From: Betaproteobacteria bacterium UBA1934
GTDB taxonomy: Bacteria > Pseudomonadota > Gammaproteobacteria > Burkholderiales > Rhodocyclaceae
NCBI GenBank assembly: GCA_002337055.1
Contig: DDFG01000005.1
Location: forward strand, 768,222-832,221
Length of the DNA: 64,000 bases
Direction: 5' to 3'
The notes under the pieces were generated by a model, which was not told the origin of the DNA, did no database searches, and saw only the letters and a program-made list of their open reading frames with translations. Made by a program: the position numbers and the translations under genes. Shown one piece after another: positions 24,981-33,701 of this stretch (positions within the stretch are counted from its first letter, which is position 1; each line of letters opens with the position of its first letter).

Positions 24981-25757
24981 ATGACCTATTACGATCAGCT
25001 GGGCGTCTCTCCAGACGCCGATCTTCACGAGATTCGGGATGCCTACCAGAGCCTCTGTCAGCGCCTGGCGACGGATGCCGACCGCCTGGGTACCGCCGAA
25101 TGCGATCGGCGGCTGAAACAGGTATTGCTTGCCTTTGAGGTACTCTCCAACCCGATTCGCCGCCGCGACTACGACCAGTCGCTCGTCGGAATGGGCACCG
25201 CTCACGTCGGCGATGCGCCGTTGCGGGTGGCGGTGGCGCTCGATGCCTCCCGCAGGAGCCCGATCCGCATCCTGCTGACGGTAATCGCTACCGTGCTGGT
25301 CGTCGGCCTAGTGATCCAGGTCGGTGTCATGTTCGCCGCGTATCGTAGCGCCCGGGCCCTCGCGGGTCAGGATATTCCGGCGGCCCAGGCGGACAAGGTG
25401 TATTTGCAGGAGTTCTATCAAACCTACGGCATACGCGCCGCCAGCCGGGGCGAGGCAGAGCTGCTGCTGGCCGACATGAAGCGCAAGGAAGAGGCCGAGC
25501 GCGAGGCACGCAAGAAAGAGCAGGAGCAGGCCGATCAGGATCGCGCGCTCCGTCGCTTCGAGGAAGACTCGCGGCGCGTCGGCAATGAAGTGTCGGCCAA
25601 TCTGCGCCAAGCCGAACGTGAGGCGGAATGGCGGAAGAAGGAAGAAAGTCGCCGTAAGGAGGAGGCCGAGCGCAACAAGGGCGCGGTTGAGATGGAACGC
25701 ATCAATCGGGCGCTTGACCGCATTCGCAGCTCCAGCGGCAGCAACGACGGCGAGTGA
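24981..25757 (+). CDS. J-domain-like membrane protein lacking the HPD motif
   Basis: The first 68 residues fit the J-domain fold: YYDQLGVSPDADLHEIRDAYQSL, then FEVLSNPIRRRDYD. The loop that should carry His-Pro-Asp reads LATDADR instead, so DnaK ATPase stimulation is not expected. A transmembrane helix follows (about 95-120), then a strongly charged, Glu/Arg/Lys-rich coiled coil (about 150-250). The 258-residue protein may be a membrane scaffold. It starts in a plus-strand trio between yacG and zapD and precedes a small secreted protein by 22 bases. Confidence 0.78.
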   Translation: MTYYDQLGVSPDADLHEIRDAYQSLCQRLATDADRLGTAECDRRLKQVLLAFEVLSNPIRRRDYDQSLVGMGTAHVGDAPLRVAVALDASRRSPIRILLTVIATVLVVGLVIQVGVMFAAYRSARALAGQDIPAAQADKVYLQEFYQTYGIRAASRGEAELLLADMKRKEEAEREARKKEQEQADQDRALRRFEEDSRRVGNEVSANLRQAEREAEWRKKEESRRKEEAERNKGAVEMERINRALDRIRSSSGSNDGE

Positions 25758-25779
25758 TCGTAGGAGCGGGGAAACTGCC

Positions 25780-26130
25780 ATGTTGAAGCGTCTGCGCCTG
25801 GTGCTGATCGCCGCGCTGCTGGCCGGGGGCGCCGTCTGGCTGTTCAGCGGATCGAGTTATCAGGCGCGTCAGTTTGTCGGACGTTGGGAATCCTCGCGCA
25901 CGCATACCCCTATCCACATCGAAGCCAACGGCGAATGGGAAATTCGCGGCAGCGACGGCAAGGCGCTGCAATACGGCCTCTGGCGCCTGGAAGGCGACCG
26001 CCTGATCTGGACGATCAAACAAGGGCAGCGGGTCAGCGACGACGTCAATCGCGTGCTATCGCTCACCAGCCACGAGTTTCGCCTGCGCGAGCAGAATGGC
26101 GACACTACGGTGTTTACCCGCGTGGATTGA
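25780..26130 (+). CDS. Small exported lipocalin-like protein, unknown function
   Basis: This 116-residue protein has an N-terminal hydrophobic segment (LVLIAALLAGGAVWLF, about 7-22) that is either a signal anchor or an uncleaved signal peptide. The rest is beta-rich, with FVGRWESS near residue 31 and repeated short strands ending FTRVD. This pattern (GxW start, alternating strands) is like small lipocalin-type domains, but I cannot name the family. It is the last of three plus-strand genes and converges on zapD, 12 bases away. Confidence 0.7.
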   Translation: MLKRLRLVLIAALLAGGAVWLFSGSSYQARQFVGRWESSRTHTPIHIEANGEWEIRGSDGKALQYGLWRLEGDRLIWTIKQGQRVSDDVNRVLSLTSHEFRLREQNGDTTVFTRVD

Positions 26131-26142
26131 ACTCGCTGAAGC

Positions 26143-26901
26143 TTAGAGATTACAGAAGGTCAATTCAAAATCGACATCGGCATCGCAGCCGCGCGATTTG
26201 ATTTCACTGGTGGGTGGCACCGTGAAGCGAATGTTCAACGCATATTTGTTGGCGCTGATTTCAGGAATGGCGCGTTCGTCTAAGAGAAGCGACAAACGGA
26301 CCATTTGCGCGGTGCTGCCGCCCAGGTTGAGCTGGAACTGGCCGTTGCCGGCAGTGTAGGACTTGGGGTTGCCGCTGGCCCGCAGTAGGCGCAGCACGAT
26401 GGTCAGCGCATCGCGCAGTGGCAGCAGGGGGCGCGTCCACTTTTCCAGACCCTCACGCCGGCGATCCGGGCCGCGATGGAGCCACCAGTGGTAAGACGGC
26501 AGGTCGAATTCGCAGACACCGCCGGGAATTGCAGCACGGCTCTTGATGCCCATCAGCCAGTCGTTTTCGCGCAGGTATTGCCCGATCTTGCCGTGCATGG
26601 CAAGCAGCGCCGCAGAAGCCTGTTCGATCTCGTAGAGGGCGCCTGACAGCGCTTCTTCGGAAATTTCGGGATTGTTGCGGTAGGTCAGCAGGGTCTGGCG
26701 CTGGCGCTCCAGTTCCTGGATCAGGTCCATTTTCAGGTCGGCGCGTCCGGCGACTTCGAGGATTTCAAACAGCGTGACCAGCGCGACATGGTGCTCTTGC
26801 GTCCCGTCCAGCGCGGCAAAATGCTGGGTCTTGTCGAACAGATCCTCCAGGCGCAGCAGGGTGCGGATGCGTTCGTTGAACGGGTATTCGTAAGTGATCA
26901 C
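26143..26901 (-). CDS. zapD: Cell division protein ZapD
   Basis: ZapD binds the C-terminal tail of FtsZ and bundles its filaments at the Z ring. The 252-residue protein starts ITYEYPFNERIRTLLRLE and keeps the family's helical N-terminal and beta-barrel C-terminal blocks (LPSYHWWLHR, EISANKYALNIRF, ending DFELTFCNL). It starts with GTG at 26901. The dephospho-CoA kinase gene lies 60 bases upstream, the usual partner. Confidence 0.93.
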   Translation of the reverse strand: MITYEYPFNERIRTLLRLEDLFDKTQHFAALDGTQEHHVALVTLFEILEVAGRADLKMDLIQELERQRQTLLTYRNNPEISEEALSGALYEIEQASAALLAMHGKIGQYLRENDWLMGIKSRAAIPGGVCEFDLPSYHWWLHRGPDRRREGLEKWTRPLLPLRDALTIVLRLLRASGNPKSYTAGNGQFQLNLGGSTAQMVRLSLLLDERAIPEISANKYALNIRFTVPPTSEIKSRGCDADVDFELTFCNL

Positions 26902-26961
26902 GCCGGGAGTGTCGCCGAGAGGCTAAAAATGCGTTGATTTTGAGCCATTTGCGAGCAAATC

Positions 26962-27588
26962 TCAACAGTTGGCTTGAGCTTTTTTCGCGGCAGCGCGCTG
27001 CAAATAGTCGGCATGCAGCTCTTTCACCGATTCGCGCAGTGCCGCCAGCGAAGTCTCGTTGACGATGATGTCGTCTGCCGCCGCCAGACGGTGAGTGCGG
27101 TCGATCTGCGCGGCCACTATGGCGGCTGCCTCCTGCTCGGTCAACCCGCTGCGCGCGACGACTCGCGCGATCTGCACCGATTCCGGGCAATCGACCACCA
27201 GCACGCGGTCGCAACGCTGGCGCCAATCGCCGGATTCAATCAGCAACGGCACCGCGGCGATGACATAGGGCGCTGTCGCGGTGGCCGTGGCGCGGGCGGC
27301 GACCTGTCGGATCATGGGGTGAAGAATGGCCTCCAGGCGCTGCCGCGCCGTGCCGTCTGCAAAGACCAGACGGCGCATGGCGGCGCGGTCGAGCGCGCCT
27401 TCCGGGGTAACGAACGCGGCGCCGAAATGCTCGCGCAGAGCGGGCATCGCCTCGCCGCCGGGGGCGGTCAGGGCATGTGCAATCTGGTCGGTATCGACCA
27501 GGGCCGCGCCCTGGTCGACAAAGAGGTCGGCAACCGTGCTCTTGCCGCTGCCAATGCCGCCCGTCAGTCCGACGACGTAAGCGCTCAC
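26962..27588 (-). CDS. coaE: Dephospho-CoA kinase
   Basis: CoaE adds the 3'-phosphate that completes coenzyme A. The 208-residue protein has a P-loop GGIGSGKST near residue 10, the DTD motif (VDTDQIAH) near 31 and the lid region RxxR-like segments near 130-150. It begins with GTG at 27588, overlapping the TGA of the SPOR-domain gene upstream as GTGA, which indicates coupling. The coaD gene, the step before it, lies separately at 42681. Confidence 0.94.
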   Translation of the reverse strand: MSAYVVGLTGGIGSGKSTVADLFVDQGAALVDTDQIAHALTAPGGEAMPALREHFGAAFVTPEGALDRAAMRRLVFADGTARQRLEAILHPMIRQVAARATATATAPYVIAAVPLLIESGDWRQRCDRVLVVDCPESVQIARVVARSGLTEQEAAAIVAAQIDRTHRLAAADDIIVNETSLAALRESVKELHADYLQRAAAKKAQANC

Positions 27589-28271
27589 TTGCAGATCCGC
27601 GTGTCCAGCTTCAGTCCGGCGGCTGCGTCGACCACTGTCTGTTGGCGAGTGGCCGGTCCCCGCGCCTCGACGGTATAGTTGCTGTCCGGACCGCTGCGGA
27701 CAGCAGTTCGGGCGCTCTTGACACCCTTTTCTTTCAGGTTAGCGAGGCGTTTCTGGGCGCCACTTTCCGACGAAAAAACCCCGAGCGAAATCGCCCAGCG
27801 ATTCGGACCACTGTCGCTGACGATCAGAAAATCGTCAATGCCGAGCTTCTTCAGTTCGGCTGTCTTCTTCTCTGCCTCGGATTTGCTCGGCAGCGGTGGA
27901 ATGAAAACCCACCAGGACTTGATGTCTTTGTCGACGGCGTGACGGTTGATCTTGAAATCCTCAAACTTCTCTGCCAGCCAACTGGCCAGTTTGTCGGCGT
28001 CCGCACCGCTCAGATCGCTCCAGATGAGGCAGGTCTGAACAGGTGGCGCCGGGGGAGTCGAAGCGGCTGCGGGTGCGGCCTTTTCATCGGCCTTGTCGGC
28101 CGTCTTGTCGGTGCCCGGCGCTTCGCCGCGCCCAGCGACCGCGAGCTGGTCGGCATTCACCTGTTTCTGTATGCGCCCGGCGTCGGGGTTGTCCGGGTGG
28201 CCGAAATAGCCCTGGGCAAAGGCAAAAAACAAAACGTTCGCCAGTACCAGCAAGAATACGAGCGCTTTCAT
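27585..28271 (-). CDS. SPOR-domain protein
   Basis: This 228-residue protein has a single N-terminal membrane helix (about 3-19), an Ala/Pro-rich linker with charged residues (about 45-80), and two alpha/beta segments. The last 75 residues form a SPOR domain (GPNRWAISLGVFSSESGAQKRLANLKEKG, read in parts) that binds denuded glycan strands at division sites. SPOR proteins of this size commonly accompany coaE or coaX genes. The ATG at 28271 was chosen at the start of the membrane helix. Confidence 0.85.
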   Translation of the reverse strand: MKALVFLLVLANVLFFAFAQGYFGHPDNPDAGRIQKQVNADQLAVAGRGEAPGTDKTADKADEKAAPAAASTPPAPPVQTCLIWSDLSGADADKLASWLAEKFEDFKINRHAVDKDIKSWWVFIPPLPSKSEAEKKTAELKKLGIDDFLIVSDSGPNRWAISLGVFSSESGAQKRLANLKEKGVKSARTAVRSGPDSNYTVEARGPATRQQTVVDAAAGLKLDTRICK

Positions 28272-28475
28272 CGGGGGGTCGCTCCATAAGGGGGCCGCTC
28301 GAGCGCGTCTGCCAGCTTTACGGCATCTCCAGGGTTTCCGCACCGGGCGGGGCGGCCTCGCGGGCGGGTAGGCAACGCGGTCATTCGAGTATTCCGACAG
28401 GAGGGTTGGGAACAGTGAAGTTACCGCAAATCCGGGGAATGACCAAGGCGTGGCGGGCAGAATGGAACGCGAGGT

Positions 28476-29213
28476 CTATCGCGCATAACCCGTGGCGAGC
28501 GCGCGTGCCCAGTCGGGTCTGCTCCGGGCCATGGCCAGCCGACTCATGCTCCCATGGTCATAAGGCACGGAAACGAGGTTTGTTATCCAGGCTCCTTCCG
28601 GATTCTCGACAAGGGCATATCGGGCATCGGGCGACCCGGTTTCGGCACGATGAAGATAAGGGAGATCGTCCTCGTAGGCGGGCAGCCCGACAGAACCGGG
28701 GTTGATCACCCATTGACCGCGAGCCGTCCGGATGGCGCGTGGCAGATGGCTGTGTCCGCAAGCGATCAAGCTAGATTCGACGCCATTCAGACGTTGCTCG
28801 AGTTCGCCCGCCGTCACGGCGCGCAGGCCGGAGGGATAAACGGTTTCCAGCAGGTAGTCGAGGTCGCTGTCGGGGGTGCCATGGCAGAACAGGATGCCGG
28901 GCAGGTTGGAGCACGTTGGGCGTAGCGACGCGACCCAAGCCAGATCCTCGTCGCCAAGCTGTGATCTGGCAAAAGCATCGGAAAGCCCCATCTCGCCCGT
29001 TGCCGGTGCCAGCAATTGCCGTTCGTGATTGCCGGCGAGATGAATCCAGTTCTGCATGCGCAGGAATTGCGCGGTTTCGCGCGGCATCAGCGGGCCGGAC
29101 AGGCTGTCGCCAAGATTGACGACCACGTCGGCGCCCCGCCGGCGAATATCCTGGACGACGGCTTCCAGCGCGGGCAGGTTGCCGTGGATGTCGGAAACGA
29201 GGGCGATGCGCAT
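28476..29213 (-). CDS. Metallophosphoesterase
   Basis: This 245-residue calcineurin-like phosphoesterase carries the metal motifs in order: SDIHGN (residues 7-12), GDSLSG near 35, GNHE near 61, and late CGHSHLPR near 152. Two divalent metals would be bound. YfcE-like proteins act on small phosphodiesters or phosphoesters, but the substrate here is unknown. It starts 52 bases after the poly-asparagine protein gene on the same strand and may belong to that transcription unit. Confidence 0.9.
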   Translation of the reverse strand: MRIALVSDIHGNLPALEAVVQDIRRRGADVVVNLGDSLSGPLMPRETAQFLRMQNWIHLAGNHERQLLAPATGEMGLSDAFARSQLGDEDLAWVASLRPTCSNLPGILFCHGTPDSDLDYLLETVYPSGLRAVTAGELEQRLNGVESSLIACGHSHLPRAIRTARGQWVINPGSVGLPAYEDDLPYLHRAETGSPDARYALVENPEGAWITNLVSVPYDHGSMSRLAMARSRPDWARALATGYAR

Positions 29214-29264
29214 CGGAATCTCCCGCTAGCTGTCCGCAACCAGAGTGGTTGCCCTTCGCCGAGC

Positions 29265-29699
29265 TCAGCCGTTGTTGTTATTGTTGTTGTTATTATTGTT
29301 ATTGTTGTTGTTCGAACTCTTCTGCTCTTTCTTCGGCGTGCCGGCGGCGGCTGCGCCAGGCAGGGTCAGCACCAGGCCGCCCAGACCGAGCATGACCAGT
29401 TTGCCACCGGCCGACCAGGCGTCCGGGTCGATGATGGAAAGCTTCTTGCCGTCGCACCAGATCGTGCACGGCTGGCTGATCCCGGGCAGGGCAAAACTGT
29501 GGGCGGCGCGGCCACCGCTATAGCAGAAGACGTTGCCCCGACTGTAGACCAGGTGGTCGTCCGGGCGTGCGCCGTCGCGCACCAGCCAATGCACCAGTTT
29601 TTCTTCGAGCTCGACGCGTGCCAGGCCGTCGTCCAAGCGTAGCGAATTGAGAAAGCACTCGACGGTGTAGGCGGCTTTTTCGAGCACGTCCGGTTTCAT
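29265..29699 (-). CDS. Poly-asparagine-tailed protein beside a radical SAM enzyme, possible substrate
   Basis: I do not recognise this 144-residue protein. Residues 1-95 are soluble and contain four cysteines (15, 59, 78, 82). Residues 100-119 are hydrophobic (LVMLGLGGLVLTLPG), followed by a basic stretch TPKKEQKSS and then fourteen asparagines and a final glycine. Its ATG at 29699 overlaps the stop of the radical SAM/SPASM gene as ATGA, so the two are translated together. Such a placement and an odd repetitive tail suggest that it is the enzyme's target or partner, by analogy with ribosomally made, modified peptides. The hydrophobic segment could be a membrane anchor instead. Confidence 0.82.
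   Translation of the reverse strand: MKPDVLEKAAYTVECFLNSLRLDDGLARVELEEKLVHWLVRDGARPDDHLVYSRGNVFCYSGGRAAHSFALPGISQPCTIWCDGKKLSIIDPDAWSAGGKLVMLGLGGLVLTLPGAAAAGTPKKEQKSSNNNNNNNNNNNNNNG
29271..29312 (-). repeat. Asparagine codon tract (14 codons)
   Basis: The tract mixes AAC (ten) and AAT (four) codons in an irregular order. A recent slippage expansion would usually repeat one codon, so the mix suggests selection for asparagine itself. Confidence 0.9.
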
Positions 29700-31498
29700 G
29701 CGTCCGCTCCCGGCAGGTAGTGAAATTCAAGGTTCTGAAACGGCAGGTTGATCGCCTGGATATGGTAGAAGGCGTTGGCTTTCTGCTTCTGGTAATGATA
29801 ATCGCGTAAATATTGCGTGGTGAAGAAAAGGTTGTTCGCCACCCCGCGCCGGTAGTGCGAGCGGTGCAGCGCCAGCAGGCCGCCGAGGTCGGCGCTCGCG
29901 AAGTCCGGCCCGAGCCGGCTGTCTTCCAGGCAGTTGCGAAAGATCTGATAGGTGAAGACATGTTCCTGCTTGGAGCGTCGCTCGTCGCCATACACCACGG
30001 CGGTATCGCGCAGCAGTTGCACGTACAGGGTGTTGCGGATGGGCTCTTCGCAAGCCGCCTCGAACAGGGCGCGCCGGACATGGATTCGAACCGGGTCGCT
30101 CGGGCCGAGCGTGACAATGAGGCGCTCGTACTTGAGCAGTTGCGAGGTGAGCGGCAGGGTGTCGTCGCCGATTTCAAGCACGAAGGCATCATCGCGATAA
30201 AGCGCCTGCAAGTGCGGATCGGCGGCGATGAGCGCGGAGAGGGCGTTGCGTGTATCGGCCAGTTCCGGCGTCAGTACGGGAACGGGGTCGGCGGGCACCG
30301 GCGCGGCCAGCGCCAGAGCAGGGTGCATGGCGAGGGCGTAGGCACGGGCCTCACCGGCGCGCTCGGCCGGGGGTGTGGCGGGAAAGGTGTGCGGTTGGTC
30401 GGCGTAAATCGCCTTTTGCAATTCGCAGGTATAGGAGCGCCCGCTCCGCTGCTGATGCTTCACCACCGGGCAGCCGGTGTGGCAGAGCGCGAGATGCTCG
30501 CAGGTGCGGCAGGTGGTATCGAAACCGTGGGCCTGGTGAATGCCGGCGATGCGGCGGGCGCCGTTGGCGAGGATGGTCGGGATGTCGTCCTCGAATACGT
30601 TGCCGTAACGAAATTCGGGGATGCCCTGGCCGCGCACGCAGGACCACACCGTGCCGTCGCTTTGCAACAGGTAGAAGCGCTCGCCGCAGTTGAAGGCGTG
30701 GGTGCAGTAGCTGGGTTTGAATTCGTCGAACCAGTTGCGCAGAAAACCCTCTTCCAGCTCGGTGCCGGCAAACGCGGTCTTGAGCGCTTGGTAGAGCGCC
30801 CATTGCTGTTCAGGCGTGGCGGGCGTCAGCGCAGCCTCGCCAACCCGTGCGCGGTTGAGTTCCGAGGCGAAGGCGAACATCAGGTTGAGATTCGTCATGT
30901 CAAACCCGAGTTCGCGGTGGATGAAGCGGATGTCGTCGATCAGCGCAGGAATGTCGGCCAGGTGCTCGGAACACAATGTGGCCGAAATCTTTCTGGCGTG
31001 CGGGTAGCGGGCCAGCAGGGCGATGTTTTCGCGGGTTTCCGCCAGCCAGTTGCGTCCCCCCAGCGTTGTCCGGTACTCGCCGTGCAGCTTGAGTGGCAGG
31101 TCGATGCTGGCGCTGATCGAGACCTTGTGGCGGTCGAACAGATCGAGCAGGGGTGCGAACCGGAAAAGATTGGTCTTGATGTGCGGGGCCGATTTCTTGA
31201 AACCCAGCGCGGTCAGTTCGTCGAAATGCTTCAGATAATGGCCCCGAATGGTCGTGAACAGCGCGTCCAGCACCTCCTCGGGCAGGGTGGTGACCTCGCC
31301 GCCGTGCAGCGAGACATTGAAGGCCAGTACGTCGGCCGCGTCCAGCGCGGCGAGGGTATGGCGCAAGGTCTCGACTGCCCGCGCGGCGTCGGTTTTCAGC
31401 GTGGCCTCGGTCGTTTTCGTGCCGAGATAGCAGTAGCGGCAGCCCAGGTTGCACGCCAGGGTGGGCACATAGAGCAGGTGGATGGCGCGGCGGGTCAC
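29696..31498 (-). CDS. Radical SAM/SPASM enzyme with a long C-terminal extension
   Basis: This 600-residue enzyme binds a radical-SAM cluster through C16-x3-C20-x2-C23 (CNLGCRYC). It has a full SPASM region: C271 with the G282-x4-C287 arm, then C330-x2-C333-x5-C339-x3-C343 and C358, enough for two auxiliary iron-sulfur clusters. SPASM enzymes mostly modify peptides or proteins. The last 230 residues have no domain I know and may bind the substrate. It sits between a small membrane-protein gene and the poly-asparagine gene, with ATGA overlaps on both sides. No separate PqqD-like recognition protein is adjacent, though the extension could replace one. Confidence 0.92.
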   Translation of the reverse strand: MTRRAIHLLYVPTLACNLGCRYCYLGTKTTEATLKTDAARAVETLRHTLAALDAADVLAFNVSLHGGEVTTLPEEVLDALFTTIRGHYLKHFDELTALGFKKSAPHIKTNLFRFAPLLDLFDRHKVSISASIDLPLKLHGEYRTTLGGRNWLAETRENIALLARYPHARKISATLCSEHLADIPALIDDIRFIHRELGFDMTNLNLMFAFASELNRARVGEAALTPATPEQQWALYQALKTAFAGTELEEGFLRNWFDEFKPSYCTHAFNCGERFYLLQSDGTVWSCVRGQGIPEFRYGNVFEDDIPTILANGARRIAGIHQAHGFDTTCRTCEHLALCHTGCPVVKHQQRSGRSYTCELQKAIYADQPHTFPATPPAERAGEARAYALAMHPALALAAPVPADPVPVLTPELADTRNALSALIAADPHLQALYRDDAFVLEIGDDTLPLTSQLLKYERLIVTLGPSDPVRIHVRRALFEAACEEPIRNTLYVQLLRDTAVVYGDERRSKQEHVFTYQIFRNCLEDSRLGPDFASADLGGLLALHRSHYRRGVANNLFFTTQYLRDYHYQKQKANAFYHIQAINLPFQNLEFHYLPGADA

Positions 31499-31974
31499 GG
31501 GAGCGCGCGCACCGTACCGTGGATTTCGGCGTTGGGCGCCGTAGCACGCACTTTTTCGACGATCTTGCCGCTCACCTTGACGAACTTGGCCGCGCGATTA
31601 GCGGCCACCTTGTGCGGCTTGCGCGCCTTGGTGGGAAATTTGTCGCGTTCCAGCACCAGGCGTTGTCCGCCATGCGTCTGGAGGCAAAGTTGGCCGCTGC
31701 TTTCGAGATAATCGACGCGGCTGACCTGGGCGTAGTAAATCAGCGTATTGCCGCACAGCACATAGCGCGGCCCCACGCGCACCACCTTTTCTCGGGCGAA
31801 AAAGAGCACCAGCGCGACCAGGGTGAGTACGATGCCGAGCGGCAGCGCGATGTAGAAGCTGATCGGCGCGGCCAGGGCCGTGACGCCAGCCGCGACAAGG
31901 CGGGCACGTCCGATGGCGCCGGGATCGTTGTGCCGGTATTTGAAACTGGATAGCGTTGGAGGAGGGGGTTGCAT
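31495..31974 (-). CDS. Small membrane protein heading the radical SAM cassette
   Basis: This 159-residue protein has a hydrophobic hairpin (about residues 28-62), followed by a mostly beta region resembling bacterial PH-like (bPH2) domains (REKVVRVGPRYVLCGN and so on), and a basic C-terminus. I cannot name the family. Its last codon overlaps the radical SAM gene start (ATGA). The ATG at 31974 is placed by GAGG five bases upstream; an earlier in-frame start at 32034 overlaps the neighbouring promoter region. It could anchor the enzyme or its product at the membrane. Confidence 0.8.
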   Translation of the reverse strand: MQPPPPTLSSFKYRHNDPGAIGRARLVAAGVTALAAPISFYIALPLGIVLTLVALVLFFAREKVVRVGPRYVLCGNTLIYYAQVSRVDYLESSGQLCLQTHGGQRLVLERDKFPTKARKPHKVAANRAAKFVKVSGKIVEKVRATAPNAEIHGTVRALP

Positions 31975-32101
31975 GGGTGCCTCGCCAATTCGCGGTGGAC
32001 CGGAGGCATAGCAGACACCGTTTCCATGCCGCACGTCAAGGTGTCCGACGGGTTCTCCATGTCATACTCTGGCCGGAATGATTCTGAAGGGAGTATGTTT
32101 C

Positions 32102-33580
32102 ATGCGTCGGTCATTGCTGGTGGCTTGTATTGCAACCCTGGTTTCGTTGTCCGCACATGCGGAGATTACCCTCTGTCGCGGGCATACCGAAGCATCGCAC
32201 GGTACAGGCGATCCTGTCGAACAACGGCGGGTGATCGAGGGCGAAATCGAGAATTTTCAACGCCTGTCGGAAGAGGTGCTGAGTCTGCGCGCCCAGGCCA
32301 TCCGCACCTATCTTGAATTGCGCGAGCGGCTGGACAATGGCGGCCATCTGACCGGCGCCGATTTGCATACGCTGAACGCGGGAGCCGTGAAACTGCTTGC
32401 GCAGAGCGAAGCATTGATGCAGGCCGCCGAGGCGCACGAATGCTGGGCGGAGCCGGACCGGGAATATCCGGCGATTGAATCGGGGCGACGCGCCGGCGTG
32501 ACGATCTCGCTCGCCGCAGCGCTGTTGCTTTATGACAATTATCTGATGGCGGTAGCGCCTTTTCGCAACGATCATGTCATGCGGCAGCATTTCAATCGCA
32601 AGGACCGAGGCTTCGAGCTGCATGCGGGCACACTTAACCGCATGGCGGCCAATTTCGTTTCACCCAGCCACAGGCAAAGGGTCCGTCACGCGATCCAGTG
32701 GTATGAACAGCATCGAGGTGAGCCAGTCAGCTTTGAGGGGGAACCATATTTGCGTCGCCTGATTGAACAAAGCCCTTCGCTCGCCATGATAGGCAAGGTG
32801 GCTCCGCTACGGGATTTCGCCAACCGCCTCGATTTTCTCAGTGCGTTCGGTGTGGACGCGCTGTTTTCGCTGAAAAGCGAGGGAACACACTTGTCGAGCC
32901 TGCTTTTTGGTAACGCGGTGGGCTTGGTGGAGACCCGGCGGGGCAAGCTTGACCAACGCCCGGAAATCTCGGAGCGGGTGGGGGCACGCTTGCGGGCGGG
33001 CGATATTTTGCTGGAAAAGACGCCCTTTCGATTGACCGACACGTTCATTCCTGGTCATTGGGGGCATGCCGCGGTGTGGGTCGGAAACGAAAAAGAGCTT
33101 CGCGAGTTGGGCATTTGGTCGCACCCAGTGGTGCGGCCATACCAAGCCAGCATCCAGACTGGACGGGGTGTGGTCGAGGCCCTCCGTTCCGGTGTCGAGA
33201 TGAATAATCTGGCACATTTCCTGAACATCGACGACCTTGGCGTCCTCCGGGACGAGCAAATGAGCGACGCCGCGCGGGCATCCGTGATCCTCGAGGCCTT
33301 GCGTCAGGTGGGCAAGCCGTACGATTTCAACTTCGATACGCAAACCACACATCGGGTGTTCTGTTCCAAGCTGGTCTATCTGGCGTATGGTGACATGCAG
33401 TGGCCGACCTCGAAGATGATGGGCAGGATCACGGTGAGCCCCGACAACATTGCAGCCCGTGCTTTGGGCGATGGACCCTTATCGGTGGTGCTGCTCTACC
33501 ACGATGGCACTGAAATTGGTGCGCGCCGCAAGGAGGTCATGGAAACGTTGATGAAAGCGCCAGCGCAAGCAAGGAGCTGA
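32102..33580 (+). CDS. YiiX/YebB-like permuted papain-fold hydrolase, secreted
   Basis: This 492-residue exported protein has a signal peptide (about 1-20, ending SAHA) and a helical N-terminal half. The C-terminal half is of the YiiX/NlpC-P60 permuted papain type: GDILLEKTPFRLTD, then GHWGHAAVWVG with the likely catalytic His, and HRVFCSKLVYLAY with the likely catalytic Cys. Such enzymes cut lipid, amide or peptidoglycan bonds. The ATG at 32102 has GGGAG eight bases before it; an ATG at 32078 would only extend the signal peptide. It is divergent from the radical SAM cassette. Confidence 0.83.
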   Translation: MRRSLLVACIATLVSLSAHAEITLCRGHTEASHGTGDPVEQRRVIEGEIENFQRLSEEVLSLRAQAIRTYLELRERLDNGGHLTGADLHTLNAGAVKLLAQSEALMQAAEAHECWAEPDREYPAIESGRRAGVTISLAAALLLYDNYLMAVAPFRNDHVMRQHFNRKDRGFELHAGTLNRMAANFVSPSHRQRVRHAIQWYEQHRGEPVSFEGEPYLRRLIEQSPSLAMIGKVAPLRDFANRLDFLSAFGVDALFSLKSEGTHLSSLLFGNAVGLVETRRGKLDQRPEISERVGARLRAGDILLEKTPFRLTDTFIPGHWGHAAVWVGNEKELRELGIWSHPVVRPYQASIQTGRGVVEALRSGVEMNNLAHFLNIDDLGVLRDEQMSDAARASVILEALRQVGKPYDFNFDTQTTHRVFCSKLVYLAYGDMQWPTSKMMGRITVSPDNIAARALGDGPLSVVLLYHDGTEIGARRKEVMETLMKAPAQARS

Positions 33581-33701
33581 CGGCATCCGCGGCGGGCTGG
33601 GGCGATCAGCGGGTTATTCCTGCCAAACGCTCGTAGGGTGCAGCGGCTCCACGGGATGACCGCAATGCAAGCCGCCTGCCGACGCCAGTACAGCCATCGT
33701 A

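Noticed and set aside
29813..31711. A 632-codon open frame on the plus strand
   Set aside because: It lies entirely opposite the radical SAM gene and its membrane-protein neighbour. The translation is low-complexity Gly/Arg/Val-rich with no domain, and the minus-strand genes have clear motifs. It is a by-product of high GC.
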